Positions 1 through 7,301 of a DNA stretch of 64,000 nucleotides are shown here, in pieces (within the stretch, counting starts at the first letter, position 1; each line of letters begins with the position of its first letter). The DNA is taken from the NCBI RefSeq assembly GCF_011742165.1, contig NZ_JAAQTO010000018.1, positions 1-64,000 on the forward strand, read 5' to 3'. This DNA comes from Billgrantia bachuensis (GTDB lineage: Bacteria; Pseudomonadota; Gammaproteobacteria; Pseudomonadales; Halomonadaceae). Under the pieces are notes generated by a model. It had not been told where the DNA came from. It did not search any database and saw nothing but the letters and a program-made list of their open reading frames with translations. Made by a program: the position numbers and the translations under genes.

Positions 1-1
1 C

Positions 2-538
2 AGGGCTACATCACATCAAGTGACAGGCTCAGCAACGGCGAGCGTTACAACGCCAGAGCTATCGTTCTCAATCCTTGTAGGCGCGACTTATGATTACGAA
101 TACCTTGCCTCCGAAGGTACATCAGTTGATGAAAAGGCGCGGACCTCTAACGCATCTGTAGAGATTGTGTTTGGTTTTGGCGACAGCTCCAACCCTGCCC
201 TTACCCTGAATTTCAGTTACGGGCCGGATTCAGATGAGACGCCTTATTTTGGCGGCGGTCGATCTATAAGCTATTTCGATATATTCGGTGAAACATTGCA
301 TCATGTGAAGCGTAAAGGAACTGAGCTTCTTATAGTCGAAATGATTATTAGACTCTTTTCTAGGGGAGAAGAGGCGGATAAAAGGAGATGTTGCACCTTC
401 TCTCATATGGCTACAGGTGAGTGGGAGCAAGTCATGCTTGCAGATTATTCGAATCTTTACAGCCCTAATGAGCCTGAGTTCTCAAAGCTAACAGAGCTCC
501 TAACAATTGCTCAGGTCCCTATTGGTGGGTACACCTGA
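2..538 (+). CDS. Hypothetical protein, 5' end cut by window edge
   Basis: The reading frame is open from the left edge to a TGA at 536-538, so the true start may lie outside the window. The first in-frame start codon inside is a GTG at position 20, giving 172 residues. I recognise no family. The sequence is Ser/Thr-rich at the N-terminus and has no clear signal peptide or membrane segment. Base composition is lower in GC than the core genes further right, in keeping with the genomic island that ends near 7,290. Coding status is likely but not certain. Confidence 0.5.
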   Translation, partial: RATSHQVTGSATASVTTPELSFSILVGATYDYEYLASEGTSVDEKARTSNASVEIVFGFGDSSNPALTLNFSYGPDSDETPYFGGGRSISYFDIFGETLHHVKRKGTELLIVEMIIRLFSRGEEADKRRCCTFSHMATGEWEQVMLADYSNLYSPNEPEFSKLTELLTIAQVPIGGYT

Positions 539-551
539 GCCAGAATAGTCG

Positions 552-815
552 TTAGACGATGTGAGTCTGAAACTTTGGTTGAAGCCCTTGATTTTCCAGC
601 TGTTCGCTCGTCTTCAATCGTGGGGCCCATGCCCGCGCTTCTTGCCATGCCTGCGTCTCGTCGAGCGCCGGATCGAGCGGGGGCATCGTGTGAGTTTGCA
701 GTTCATCCAGTTCGTTCTGCCACCGCGCCATGACAAGCCAATGCCTGCTGCTGCCATCTCGCAGCATAGTCAGCTCCATGTCTACGCCAGCTGCGGAGAT
801 AATTTCCTGCCTCAT
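552..815 (-). CDS. Small hypothetical protein
   Basis: An 87-residue acidic, Trp-containing protein with no recognised domain. A GGGAG ribosome-binding site sits seven bases before the ATG at 815, which supports translation. It lies tail-to-tail with the preceding gene and is divergent from the SRAP gene. The middle (LDPALDETQAWQEARAWAP) looks helical. It could be a small island protein, but no function can be assigned from sequence. Confidence 0.5.
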   Translation of the reverse strand: MRQEIISAAGVDMELTMLRDGSSRHWLVMARWQNELDELQTHTMPPLDPALDETQAWQEARAWAPRLKTSEQLENQGLQPKFQTHIV

Positions 816-1051
816 TAATGCTCTCCCGGTTGCTTTCTGCGTCCCAAAAGCTTACCTGGGTTCTGTGTGCGGTCCTGTAAGCCCAGGCCCATAGTTTATG
901 TGAGAAATTGCTTACAAGTTTTGCAGCGATTCGCCATAGTTGGGGAGGTTGCCAGCTTGTACCCTGTTTCTGTGCAATCGCCCTTGCACCAAAGGATTTG
1001 CCCGTTGGCTATGGATGGCCACTCCTCCGAGGGCTCGCCTACACTGCATGC

Positions 1052-1708
1052 ATGTGTGGACGATTCGCCCTTTACAGCCCTTACCCCAAGATAGCCGCCC
1101 GGCTCGGTTTGCCCGTACTCGAGGATCAGCTCGAGCCCCGCTACAACGTTCCTCCTGGTGTGTGGATCTCTGCCGCCCGACACCCAGGCGGCGACGAGCC
1201 GCTGGCGCTCGACTATGTGTGGTGGGGGTACAAGCCCAAATGGGCAGGTGAAAAGGCGCCGACGCCGATCAACGCCTCCGCCGAGAAGGTCGCCACCTCT
1301 GGATACTACAAGCAGGCGTTCTCTCGGGGCCGCTGCTTGATACCGGCGAATGGATGGTACGAGTGGGATAAGAGTGTCAAGCCGCGCCAACCGTATTTCA
1401 TTTGTCGCCAGGATCGAGAGCTACTCTGGATGGCAGCGATCTGGGCGGAGCGGGCCGACGGCCGCCCGGGTTGCGCCATCATCACTGAGCCCTCCCGCGG
1501 TGCTACCCAAGCCATTCACGACCGCATGCCGCTGTTGCTCGACGACGCGAGCCTCGAGCCCTGGCTGGACCCGGATCTCACCGACCGCGAGACGATCCGC
1601 AACGTAGTCCGGCACATCGATGCCGAGCTGATTGAGCATTGGCCGGTGAGCCGAGCGGTCAACACGTCCAGTGAGGACTTAGGGGCCGAGCTGATCAATC
1701 CGGCTTGA
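1052..1708 (+). CDS. SRAP domain protein (SOS response-associated peptidase / abasic-site DNA-protein crosslinking)
   Basis: This 218-residue protein belongs to the SRAP (YedK/HMCES) family, which covalently shields abasic sites in single-stranded DNA through Cys2. The start is placed at 1052 because the family requires Met-Cys-Gly-Arg-Phe at the N-terminus, so that Met removal exposes Cys2. The upstream in-frame codons to 908 are therefore not used. Expected active-site positions are visible: Cys2, Asn32 (RYNVPP), Glu104 (GWYEW) and His156 (AIHDRMP). Bacterial members often accompany SOS mutagenesis genes, and here umuDC lies 380 bp downstream on the other strand. Both are in the putative island. 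Confidence 0.93.
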   Translation: MCGRFALYSPYPKIAARLGLPVLEDQLEPRYNVPPGVWISAARHPGGDEPLALDYVWWGYKPKWAGEKAPTPINASAEKVATSGYYKQAFSRGRCLIPANGWYEWDKSVKPRQPYFICRQDRELLWMAAIWAERADGRPGCAIITEPSRGATQAIHDRMPLLLDDASLEPWLDPDLTDRETIRNVVRHIDAELIEHWPVSRAVNTSSEDLGAELINPA

Positions 1709-2067
1709 TCGCCCTACGTCTCTGCCTACGTCTCTTGTCACATCTCCCTACAAAATTCACCTTTTAAGGCGACCGCTTGAGGGACTACTGTACCTAGTAA
1801 CGGTCCACGGAGAGGGCCTCAACGGAATGCCGAGCGACGGAATGCTGATCGCCAAGGATGCTTGGGCAGGATGCCCAAGGTTGGTCGATAGGGAAGCGTC
1901 CGATTTAGCCCGGCCCCAGCGGCCGGGCTTCTCGTATGTAGGTAACGGCTGCCCTAAGGACATTTCACCGCTTAGGCTTACGCTCGGCTTGGTTCCATGA
2001 AGCGTGAGATGCCAGGGAGTTTGCGTTCCTACGGGTTCGCCAGAATATCGCGTCTCGTCGCACCTGA
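1709..2067. other. Intergenic stretch between SRAP gene and umuC
   Basis: About 360 bases between two convergent genes. It holds a hairpin at 1907-1929 and the umuC terminator just to its right. Open frames across it are low-complexity and lack a convincing ribosome-binding site. I see no RNA gene. Confidence 0.5.
1907..1929. terminator. Hairpin, possible terminator
   Basis: A perfect 9-bp stem (AGCCCGGCC / GGCCGGGCT) with a five-base loop lies in the space between the convergent SRAP and umuC genes. There is no long T run after it, so intrinsic termination is only probable. Confidence 0.45.
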
Positions 2068-2087
2068 GCCCCGGCCACGGCCGGGGC
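2068..2087 (-). terminator. Terminator downstream of umuC
   Basis: Perfect inverted repeat GCCCCGGCC-AC-GGCCGGGGC begins five bases past the umuC stop codon. It lacks a strong T tract on the minus strand, so efficiency is uncertain. Confidence 0.55.
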
Positions 2088-2091
2088 GCTT

Positions 2092-3378
2092 TCACTTTGT
2101 ACGCGCCACGAGGAGCTCATCCCATCGGGTGGTATATCGCTGCGTGAGGTTAGCGCAGCGCAGGTGCCATGCCGCCCCAGGGCTCGGGGTGCCCAATTTA
2201 ACAGTCCCGCGCCCCATTCGCTGGTTGAGTTCGTCCATCACGCTCATCACTGTCGCACTTCGCTGCCGTTCTGCGTCGGTCTGAGGTGTGTCGAGCAGAG
2301 AGAGCTGCTGCCGATCTGCGGCTATCAAATCGAGTAGCATCACGCCGCCTTTCTGGTAGAGATAGTGTGGCCGATAGATACGCTCGAGGGCATGGCCGGC
2401 GGCGCGCAGAACCTCCCTGCTATCGTCTGTCGGGCGGGACAGTTCGACCACGGCGCCAGGCGAGTACTGGGGCAGATCCTCCCTAAAAGGATTTGTCTTG
2501 AGAAATACGTACACAGCCCGCGCGAGACTGCCCTGGCTTCTGAGTTTCTCAGCGCCGCGCTGGCCGTGCTGGCGGAGCGCTTCGCGGATTTCGTCGAGGT
2601 TGTCAGTGAGCTTACCGAAGCTGCGGCTGGTCATGATGCGTTGCCGCGGCTCATGGAAATCGTTCATCTCGATGCATGGGATGCCTCGCAGCTCCAGTGC
2701 CGTGCGTTCGAGGGTGACAGAGAAGCGGCGCCGGATCTCCTTCGGGTTGGCCTGAGCCAGGTCCCAGGCGCTCTTGATCCCCATCACAGCCAGGCGCTCG
2801 ACGAGCCGCCGGCCTACGCCCCAGACGTCTCCCAGCTCGATCTTCTTCAGCAGCACCTGGGTTTCCCTGCTGTCGGACTGAAGAACGCAGACGCCCTGGT
2901 AGGCGGCGATTTTCTTTGCTGCGCGGTTCGCCAGCTTGGCGAGGGTTCGGGTTGGCGCGACGCCCACGCAGACCGGAATGCCGGTGTACTGCCTCACCCG
3001 GTCATGCAGCTGCCGGGCATGCTCGAGCATCTGCGCCGACTCGAGACCGTCGAACCTCACGAACATCTCATCGATACTGTAGGGCTCAACGCCGGCGGAG
3101 AACTCCTGGAGCACATCCTGCACCCGGGCCGACATGTCGCCGTACAACTCATAGTTCGACGATAGCAGGTGAATCTGCCCGCGGCGTATCTGGTGCTGAA
3201 GCTCAAATGCTGGTGTGCCCATCTTGATGCCGAGAGCTTTGAGCTCCGTCGAAAGTGCGATTACACATCCATCGTTGTTCGACATCACCCCAACAGGGCG
3301 GCCCCTCAGCCGCGGCTGGAACACGCGCTCGCAGCTGACATAGAAGGAGTTGCAATCCACGAGACCGATCATGCTCAC
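2092..3378 (-). CDS. umuC: DNA polymerase V catalytic subunit UmuC (Y-family)
   Basis: Full-length 428-residue Y-family translesion polymerase. The palm carboxylates are visible: Asp8 in LVDCNSF and Asp103-Glu104 in YSIDEMF. Helix-hairpin-helix motifs (GDVWGVGRRL) and a little-finger/C-terminal UmuC region follow. It acts with processed UmuD in SOS-induced error-prone bypass synthesis. The start codon overlaps the umuD stop by four bases (ATGA), so the two are translationally coupled. It is the last gene of a three-gene operon under a candidate LexA box. Its place on an integrase-bearing island suggests a mobile mutagenesis module. Confidence 0.96.
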   Translation of the reverse strand: MSMIGLVDCNSFYVSCERVFQPRLRGRPVGVMSNNDGCVIALSTELKALGIKMGTPAFELQHQIRRGQIHLLSSNYELYGDMSARVQDVLQEFSAGVEPYSIDEMFVRFDGLESAQMLEHARQLHDRVRQYTGIPVCVGVAPTRTLAKLANRAAKKIAAYQGVCVLQSDSRETQVLLKKIELGDVWGVGRRLVERLAVMGIKSAWDLAQANPKEIRRRFSVTLERTALELRGIPCIEMNDFHEPRQRIMTSRSFGKLTDNLDEIREALRQHGQRGAEKLRSQGSLARAVYVFLKTNPFREDLPQYSPGAVVELSRPTDDSREVLRAAGHALERIYRPHYLYQKGGVMLLDLIAADRQQLSLLDTPQTDAERQRSATVMSVMDELNQRMGRGTVKLGTPSPGAAWHLRCANLTQRYTTRWDELLVARTK

Positions 3379-3821
3379 ACCATGTACTCATGAATGACGG
3401 AGCGCACTACGCCCCAGACTTGGCACTCGAGGTCAACGAGAGGGATGGGGGCGTAGCGGGGGTTACCGGAGCAAAGGCACGGCACTCCATTGCGCATTTC
3501 GTATCGCTTGACTGTTATCTCGCCATCGACCATGGCCACGATAATGTGGCCGGGTCGAGGATCGAGCGAGCGATCGACCACTAGGGTATCGCCTTCGTGG
3601 ATACCCAGCCGCTCCATGCTGTCGCCTGTCACTGCCAGGAAGAATGTGGCGCTGGGCCGCTTCACGAAACGCTCGTTGAGATCTAGCGTTCGCCCCTCGT
3701 AATCCTGAGCTGGGCTGGGAAACCCGCTGAGTCCGGCTCGGCCGAGAGCCAGCGGGTACGGTAGCGGCAAAGGAACAGCGGTCTCGTCGAATCGTCCGAG
3801 TATTTCGAGGCGTGATGTCAT
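3375..3821 (-). CDS. umuD: UmuD-type S24 self-cleaving SOS protein
   Basis: A 148-residue LexA/UmuD-family serine protease. Catalytic Ser68 (TGDSM) and Lys105 (VKRYE) are present. The self-cleavage region reads SGFPSPAQDY, aligning with the E. coli UmuD site CGFPSPA, so Ser32-Gly33 replaces Cys-Gly. I chose the ATG at 3821 because it forms an exact ATGA overlap with the stop of the upstream small gene; the longer frame to 3842 would add seven residues. It is coupled downstream to umuC. RecA-stimulated cleavage would yield UmuD', the polymerase V accessory subunit. Confidence 0.93.
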   Translation of the reverse strand: MTSRLEILGRFDETAVPLPLPYPLALGRAGLSGFPSPAQDYEGRTLDLNERFVKRPSATFFLAVTGDSMERLGIHEGDTLVVDRSLDPRPGHIIVAMVDGEITVKRYEMRNGVPCLCSGNPRYAPIPLVDLECQVWGVVRSVIHEYMV

Positions 3822-4009
3822 AGCGCCACCCCTGCCGGCCAACAGATCAGCGCGCTGCCGTCAGGCTGACGCGTTACCGTAGCCGCGCCGCCCTGGGCAA
3901 TCGCCACCAGCGTGCTCTCCCACGCAGCTAGGGATTCGTCAGGCTGTCGTTCAAGGATAATTTGCCGGGACCGGGCAGGCGGTGCGGAAGGATGGGGTTT
4001 CTGTGCCAT
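3818..4009 (-). CDS. Small unknown protein leading the umuDC operon
   Basis: A 63-residue protein beginning MAQKPHPSAPP with a basic, Pro-rich N-terminus and an LLxxI-like hydrophobic core further on (WESTLVAIAQ). I do not recognise the family. The ATG at 4009 has a GGAGG nine bases upstream, so it is preferred over the in-frame codon at 4030. Its stop overlaps the umuD start (ATGA), and it is the first gene after the candidate LexA box. It should therefore be SOS-induced with polymerase V. A regulator or accessory factor of UmuD is possible, but that is inference from position only. Confidence 0.6.
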   Translation of the reverse strand: MAQKPHPSAPPARSRQIILERQPDESLAAWESTLVAIAQGGAATVTRQPDGSALICWPAGVAL

Positions 4010-4035
4010 AGCGAAGGCCTCCCTGTTCACTGATG

Positions 4036-4050
4036 CTGATATTTATACAG
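4036..4050 (-). promoter_or_regulatory. Candidate LexA (SOS) box
   Basis: On the minus strand the sequence reads CTGTATAAATATCAG. One half matches the gammaproteobacterial LexA consensus CTGTATATATATACAG exactly (CTGTATA). The second CAG is one base closer than in E. coli boxes, so the match is imperfect. It lies 27 bases upstream of the first gene of the umuDC operon, where a LexA operator is expected. Confidence 0.6.
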
Positions 4051-4186
4051 TATCGTGATGGGATCTCGCCACGGTGTAAGCCATATCGTACAAACCGAAT
4101 GGACGAATGCGCACAGAAACCCACCTGACGTGATTGGCGCAAGGTGCCACGCTGAGGGTTGTGTCAGGGAGCGATGCAACGGGATG

Positions 4187-4214
4187 GGCCCGGTCGGAGA
4201 CGGCCGGGCCTTTT
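4187..4214 (+). terminator. Rho-independent terminator-like hairpin
   Basis: GGCCCGGTC and GGCCGGGCC pair with one wobble around a six-base loop and are followed by TTTT. No annotated plus-strand gene ends directly before it, so the transcript it serves is unclear; it may be an island remnant. Confidence 0.5.
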
Positions 4215-4335
4215 GCGTGCCTGGGGCACTGCTGGCGCGAGATACCCAACGGCTGGCGCTTCGCTACGTTAGACAATCGCCAATTTGTCAGACAGAGGCA
4301 GCGGTAGGTTGCTGATGTGGAAGGAAAAATGGCGT

Positions 4336-4364
4336 GGGTGCAGCTCTACCATTGAGCTGCACCC
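4336..4364. other. Perfect hairpin with tRNA D-arm-like sequence
   Basis: GGGTGCAGCTC, a seven-base loop, and GAGCTGCACCC form a perfect 11-bp stem. Read on the minus strand, the centre (AGCTCAATGGTAGAGCT) equals a typical tRNA D-arm, followed shortly by TTTTT. No anticodon or T arm follows, so it is not a complete tRNA. It could be a minus-strand terminator or a tRNA remnant. Confidence 0.4.
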
Positions 4365-4445
4365 TCGCAGAGGGCTGCGCATCTTGGAGATGCATGAAAA
4401 AAACATAGAGAATGAAGGCTTACCCCCACTGGAAGCAAGGTTCCG

Positions 4446-5039
4446 ATGAAATCATTCGAAGTCGTGCAGATGTTCAAGGACTCGATCGCTATCACCAAGG
4501 AGAAAGGCGTAGAGCATGTGCCGATAGAAAGCTTGGAGGCGTACGCTGACGAGCTGCAAGAACTTGTGGATAAAACTTCTGGGGACGTCCCAGCAGGAGA
4601 AGCGGCCATGGAAGAGTACCGAGCCAAGCTTTCTGCCTGGGTCGCCTCAAGCCAGCATCAGCATGATGAGCGGATGGAACTGCGACGGGAGGTAACCACT
4701 ACGGGCCAAGCCGCTTTGAAAAGCGCTTTGCTTATCAACGGCGGCGCCGCAGTAGCTTTGCTCGCTTTTATTGGCAGAATTTGGGGCAGCGAGGAATCTC
4801 AGCATACGCTGGAAGTGCTCTCTGGCGCCCTCCTGAGCTTTGTCTTCGGTGTACTTTCCGCAGCAGTTGCTGCTGGAGCTACATACATTTCACAGGCGGG
4901 GTATGCAGATGCCTTTGGGAGCATTTCCTGGCGGGTAGGCGTTGTTGGGCAGGTTGCCGCTGTAATTTTTGTCATTGGTGCATATGTTCTTTTTACCAGA
5001 GGGTCTCTGGTAGCCTTCAAAGCTATAGGGCTTGGATAG
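4446..5039 (+). CDS. Hypothetical integral membrane protein
   Basis: A 197-residue protein with a charged, probably helical cytoplasmic N-terminal region (about residues 1-90) followed by three hydrophobic segments, near 94-113, 122-148 and 163-187. I recognise no named family. An in-frame ATG at 4446 is preceded by a purine-rich stretch. It sits alone between the SOS operon and another small membrane protein, within the island. The soluble coiled-coil-like half plus three-helix half resembles accessory island proteins of unknown role. Confidence 0.6.
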   Translation: MKSFEVVQMFKDSIAITKEKGVEHVPIESLEAYADELQELVDKTSGDVPAGEAAMEEYRAKLSAWVASSQHQHDERMELRREVTTTGQAALKSALLINGGAAVALLAFIGRIWGSEESQHTLEVLSGALLSFVFGVLSAAVAAGATYISQAGYADAFGSISWRVGVVGQVAAVIFVIGAYVLFTRGSLVAFKAIGLG

Positions 5040-5269
5040 TTGCGAATCGTATCCGTAAAACCTCGCCGTAGCGCCAGTAACCATGCGGAGCGTATCTGCT
5101 GTATGTGCTTCCAGTCGATGAGGGCCTTCCCCTTTTGTGGCAATAGGTTAGGCGTACAGCTATGCAACACTGGCAGTGTTGTTATTCCAGCTCGCCTTCT
5201 TTTCATGCAACTTGCATCCTATGCTTCAGGAAGTGGTTGTTGGCTCCCCGAATTAAACGAATGCGAGGG

Positions 5270-5815
5270 TCACTGATTATGACGACTAAGCAAATTCTTC
5301 GGTAGCAAGCCACGCCAATTACGCCCTCTCAGATCCCGCTTGGCAGTATGAGAAATCTCTGCCGCAGCTTCATTTGCTAGCCTCGTATGCTCGTTGAATG
5401 CCTCATGATCAAAAGCCATTTCATCGACGGATCCTTCTTGATCGCTATACCAAGACCCATAGTCTTCAGCTAAATTGAAATGATGCATTTTCGCATCACT
5501 CACATATTGCTTTATCACCTCACTAGCCCGAGGGTGGATGAAAAGCGAGGTGGCTGAAAGATTCCGTCCTAGCCAGCCAACATTTTTGCGTATGAGGTTA
5601 TTAATTTCAGTTTCGGTGAGATCGCTCAAAGCTGCTCCAACAGGGTAGTTCATCATGGCCCCATCGTTGGCGTAGTGCTGGATTTCGTCCAGTTTAGCGA
5701 GAATGTCTCGGTAATGTTCATGCTTGATTTGCCAAGCCCTTTCATAACGGAACCGAGCTGTAGCAACCAACAACCCTATAAGGGCACTTGCTATAGCAAT
5801 AAAAATGTTAAGCAT
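5270..5815 (-). CDS. Hypothetical protein with N-terminal membrane anchor
   Basis: A 181-residue protein. Residues 3-20 form one hydrophobic anchor, followed immediately by a basic stretch (ARFRYERAW) that would stay cytoplasmic. The remainder is soluble, mixed charge and mainly helical. It ends three bases from the integrase stop-side boundary, with the integrase located upstream on the same strand, so the two could be co-transcribed. No family is recognised. GC content is lower than in the flanking core, in keeping with acquired DNA. Confidence 0.6.
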   Translation of the reverse strand: MLNIFIAIASALIGLLVATARFRYERAWQIKHEHYRDILAKLDEIQHYANDGAMMNYPVGAALSDLTETEINNLIRKNVGWLGRNLSATSLFIHPRASEVIKQYVSDAKMHHFNLAEDYGSWYSDQEGSVDEMAFDHEAFNEHTRLANEAAAEISHTAKRDLRGRNWRGLLPKNLLSRHNQ

Positions 5816-5818
5816 TTT

Positions 5819-7063
5819 TCACTTAGCCTCAAAAACACCCTGCTTGTATGACTTCATTTCGACTTCAATGCGCTCCAGCGCATTCAGCAACCGCTGGCGT
5901 TGGCTGATGATGTAGCCCCCGGTGACGTCACTGCCCACGGTGTGCCCCACCAACCGCTTGATGGTGTAGGGGCTAATGTCGAGCCCTTCGGCCACGGTGA
6001 TGAACGTCCGCCGCAGGTCGTGGCGCGTCACTCGCACCCCGCTGCGCTTGTCGATCCAGGCAATCCAGTCGGCGATGTGGCGCTCCGACAGTGGCGTGTC
6101 GCTGTCTCGCGGTCGAAACGGGTACGTCGAGCCTGGGGCATCCTTCAGCGCATCATCGAGCAGCCTCTGCGTCATTGGCCGCAGATGGATGAAAACCGGC
6201 TGACCGCCCTTCGGGTCAGGCAGTTCGATGATGCCAGCCCTCCGGTTATAGAAAGGCATTTCCTGCTCATCTTCATCGAGCACGCCCTTGATGGTCGTGA
6301 CGCCTGACAGCTCGCCACTACGCATGCCGGTAAGCAGAAGCACCTGCAGGTAGCGAGCAATGTTGCGGACGTACGGACGGTGGTCCCGCTTCAGCTCATC
6401 GCTGGCGCTCCACCAGGCGGGGAAGTCGTAGGGCATGAGCACCGTCTGACGCCGGCGGTTCTTGTTCCAGGCCCGCTCATCGCTGAGCGCCTGCACCGGG
6501 TTGGTCGGGTATAGCGGGTGGCCACGCTCATCAAGGTATCGCACCCGGGCGAAGTTGTAGAGGGCGCGAAGCACGCGCATCACGCCGTTTGCCCTGGCCT
6601 CGCTCGCCTTGGAGATCTCGCCATGCTTGTCGATGACGTCCTGCCGGCTGATCGATGCCAGCCGCTGGCCCAGCCAGCCCTTGAGGTAGTGCCGCACGTC
6701 CTCGTCGTAGGCGCGCCGTGTCGTGGGCTTAAGCTGGCGCTTGGCCAAGTAATCGATCAGAGTGCTCTCGACGGTAGCGGTACGATGCCGATCGGCCAGG
6801 CGTGATGCGTCAGGGTCCACACCGGTGGCAATCTCGCCCAGCATCTCGGTGGCCTTCTTCCGGGCCTGCTCGACTGTCACGTCCGGGAACCGCCCGATGG
6901 TGTATCGCCGCGGCTTGCCGTTGACCCGCCGCCGGACGGCGAACGTCTTGGCGCCAGCCTGGGTCACCCGCAGCTCGAGCGCCGGCACCTTGTCGTCGCG
7001 GTAGGTATCTCTCCCCTCGGCTGGCGGCTGGATCTGCTCAAGGGCTCGCTTGGTGAAGTTCAT
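5819..7063 (-). CDS. Tyrosine-type site-specific integrase (P4-like, DUF4102 N-terminus)
   Basis: A 414-residue tyrosine recombinase. An N-terminal DUF4102-type arm-binding region (KVPALELRVTQAGAKTFAVRRRVNG) is followed by a core-binding domain and the catalytic domain, with Arg in TGMRSGEL, His-x-x-Arg in HDLRRTF, His in VGHTVG and Tyr in VTGGYI. The ATG at 7063 with GGAG upstream is preferred. The longer frame to 7144 would read through the 11-bp tandem repeat. It lies 158 bp from the selC fragment, so it is the probable integrase of the island occupying the left of the window. Confidence 0.93.
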   Translation of the reverse strand: MNFTKRALEQIQPPAEGRDTYRDDKVPALELRVTQAGAKTFAVRRRVNGKPRRYTIGRFPDVTVEQARKKATEMLGEIATGVDPDASRLADRHRTATVESTLIDYLAKRQLKPTTRRAYDEDVRHYLKGWLGQRLASISRQDVIDKHGEISKASEARANGVMRVLRALYNFARVRYLDERGHPLYPTNPVQALSDERAWNKNRRRQTVLMPYDFPAWWSASDELKRDHRPYVRNIARYLQVLLLTGMRSGELSGVTTIKGVLDEDEQEMPFYNRRAGIIELPDPKGGQPVFIHLRPMTQRLLDDALKDAPGSTYPFRPRDSDTPLSERHIADWIAWIDKRSGVRVTRHDLRRTFITVAEGLDISPYTIKRLVGHTVGSDVTGGYIISQRQRLLNALERIEVEMKSYKQGVFEAK

Positions 7064-7074
7064 GGGCCGGCTCC

Positions 7075-7107
7075 GGGGACACGCTGGGGACACGCTGGGG
7101 ACACGCT
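7075..7107. repeat. Three exact tandem copies of an 11-bp unit
   Basis: GGGGACACGCT occurs three times without spacing just upstream of the integrase start codon, between it and the selC fragment. Arm-type integrase sites or recombination-directionality-factor sites typically lie in this position; that role is inferred. Confidence 0.7.
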
Positions 7108-7220
7108 CGGCGTATATATTCGTTAAACGAGCGAAACCCAGCATCGCGGTAAAGGCCTGATTTCAAGGCAATCGTAACGCCGGATGAACCCCAATAAAAC
7201 TGGATAAAGCAACAGCATGC

Positions 7221-7287
7221 AGGACTTCAAATCTGGCAGGGGCTGCCAGCGGTCCCTGGTGGGTTCGACTCCCACGCTCTTCCGCCA
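7221..7287 (+). other. selC: 3' fragment of tRNA-Sec gene (attachment site, island boundary)
   Basis: The segment holds the selC anticodon loop (CTTCAAA, anticodon TCA), the long variable arm (GGGGCTGCCAGCGGTCCC), the T arm (GGTTCGACTCC) and the acceptor 3' strand ending GCTCTTCCGCCA, matching E. coli selC in layout. The 5' half is missing: no GGAAGAGC occurs where the 5' acceptor strand should be. This is the pattern left when an element integrates in the 3' half of a tRNA gene. The intact gene is expected at the other end, left of the window. The adjacent integrase supports this. Confidence 0.85.
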
Positions 7288-7301
7288 GCGTCCCCGCCTA
7301 T

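Larger units (their letters stand above)
4010..4445. other. Intergenic region upstream of the umuDC operon
   Basis: About 435 bases between divergent genes. It contains the candidate LexA box at 4036-4050, a terminator-like hairpin with T4 at 4187-4214, and a perfect 11-bp stem hairpin at 4336-4364. A 77-codon minus-strand frame crosses it but has no supporting ribosome-binding site. Confidence 0.5.

Noticed and set aside
1757..2095. A 112-codon minus-strand frame between SRAP and umuC
   Set aside because: It covers two terminator-like hairpins, overlaps the umuC end and has no family match or ribosome-binding site.
4043..4276. A 77-codon minus-strand frame upstream of the SOS operon
   Set aside because: It overlaps the LexA-type box and a terminator hairpin; the sequence has no domain and composition is atypical.
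5040..5276. A 78-codon plus-strand frame after the island membrane protein
   Set aside because: It begins directly at the previous stop, lacks a ribosome-binding site and shows no domain; probably non-coding.
7193..7287. A complete tRNA-Sec gene
   Set aside because: The 95 bases ending at the CCA lack a 5' acceptor strand complementary to GCTCTTCC and have no D arm; only the 3' part is present.
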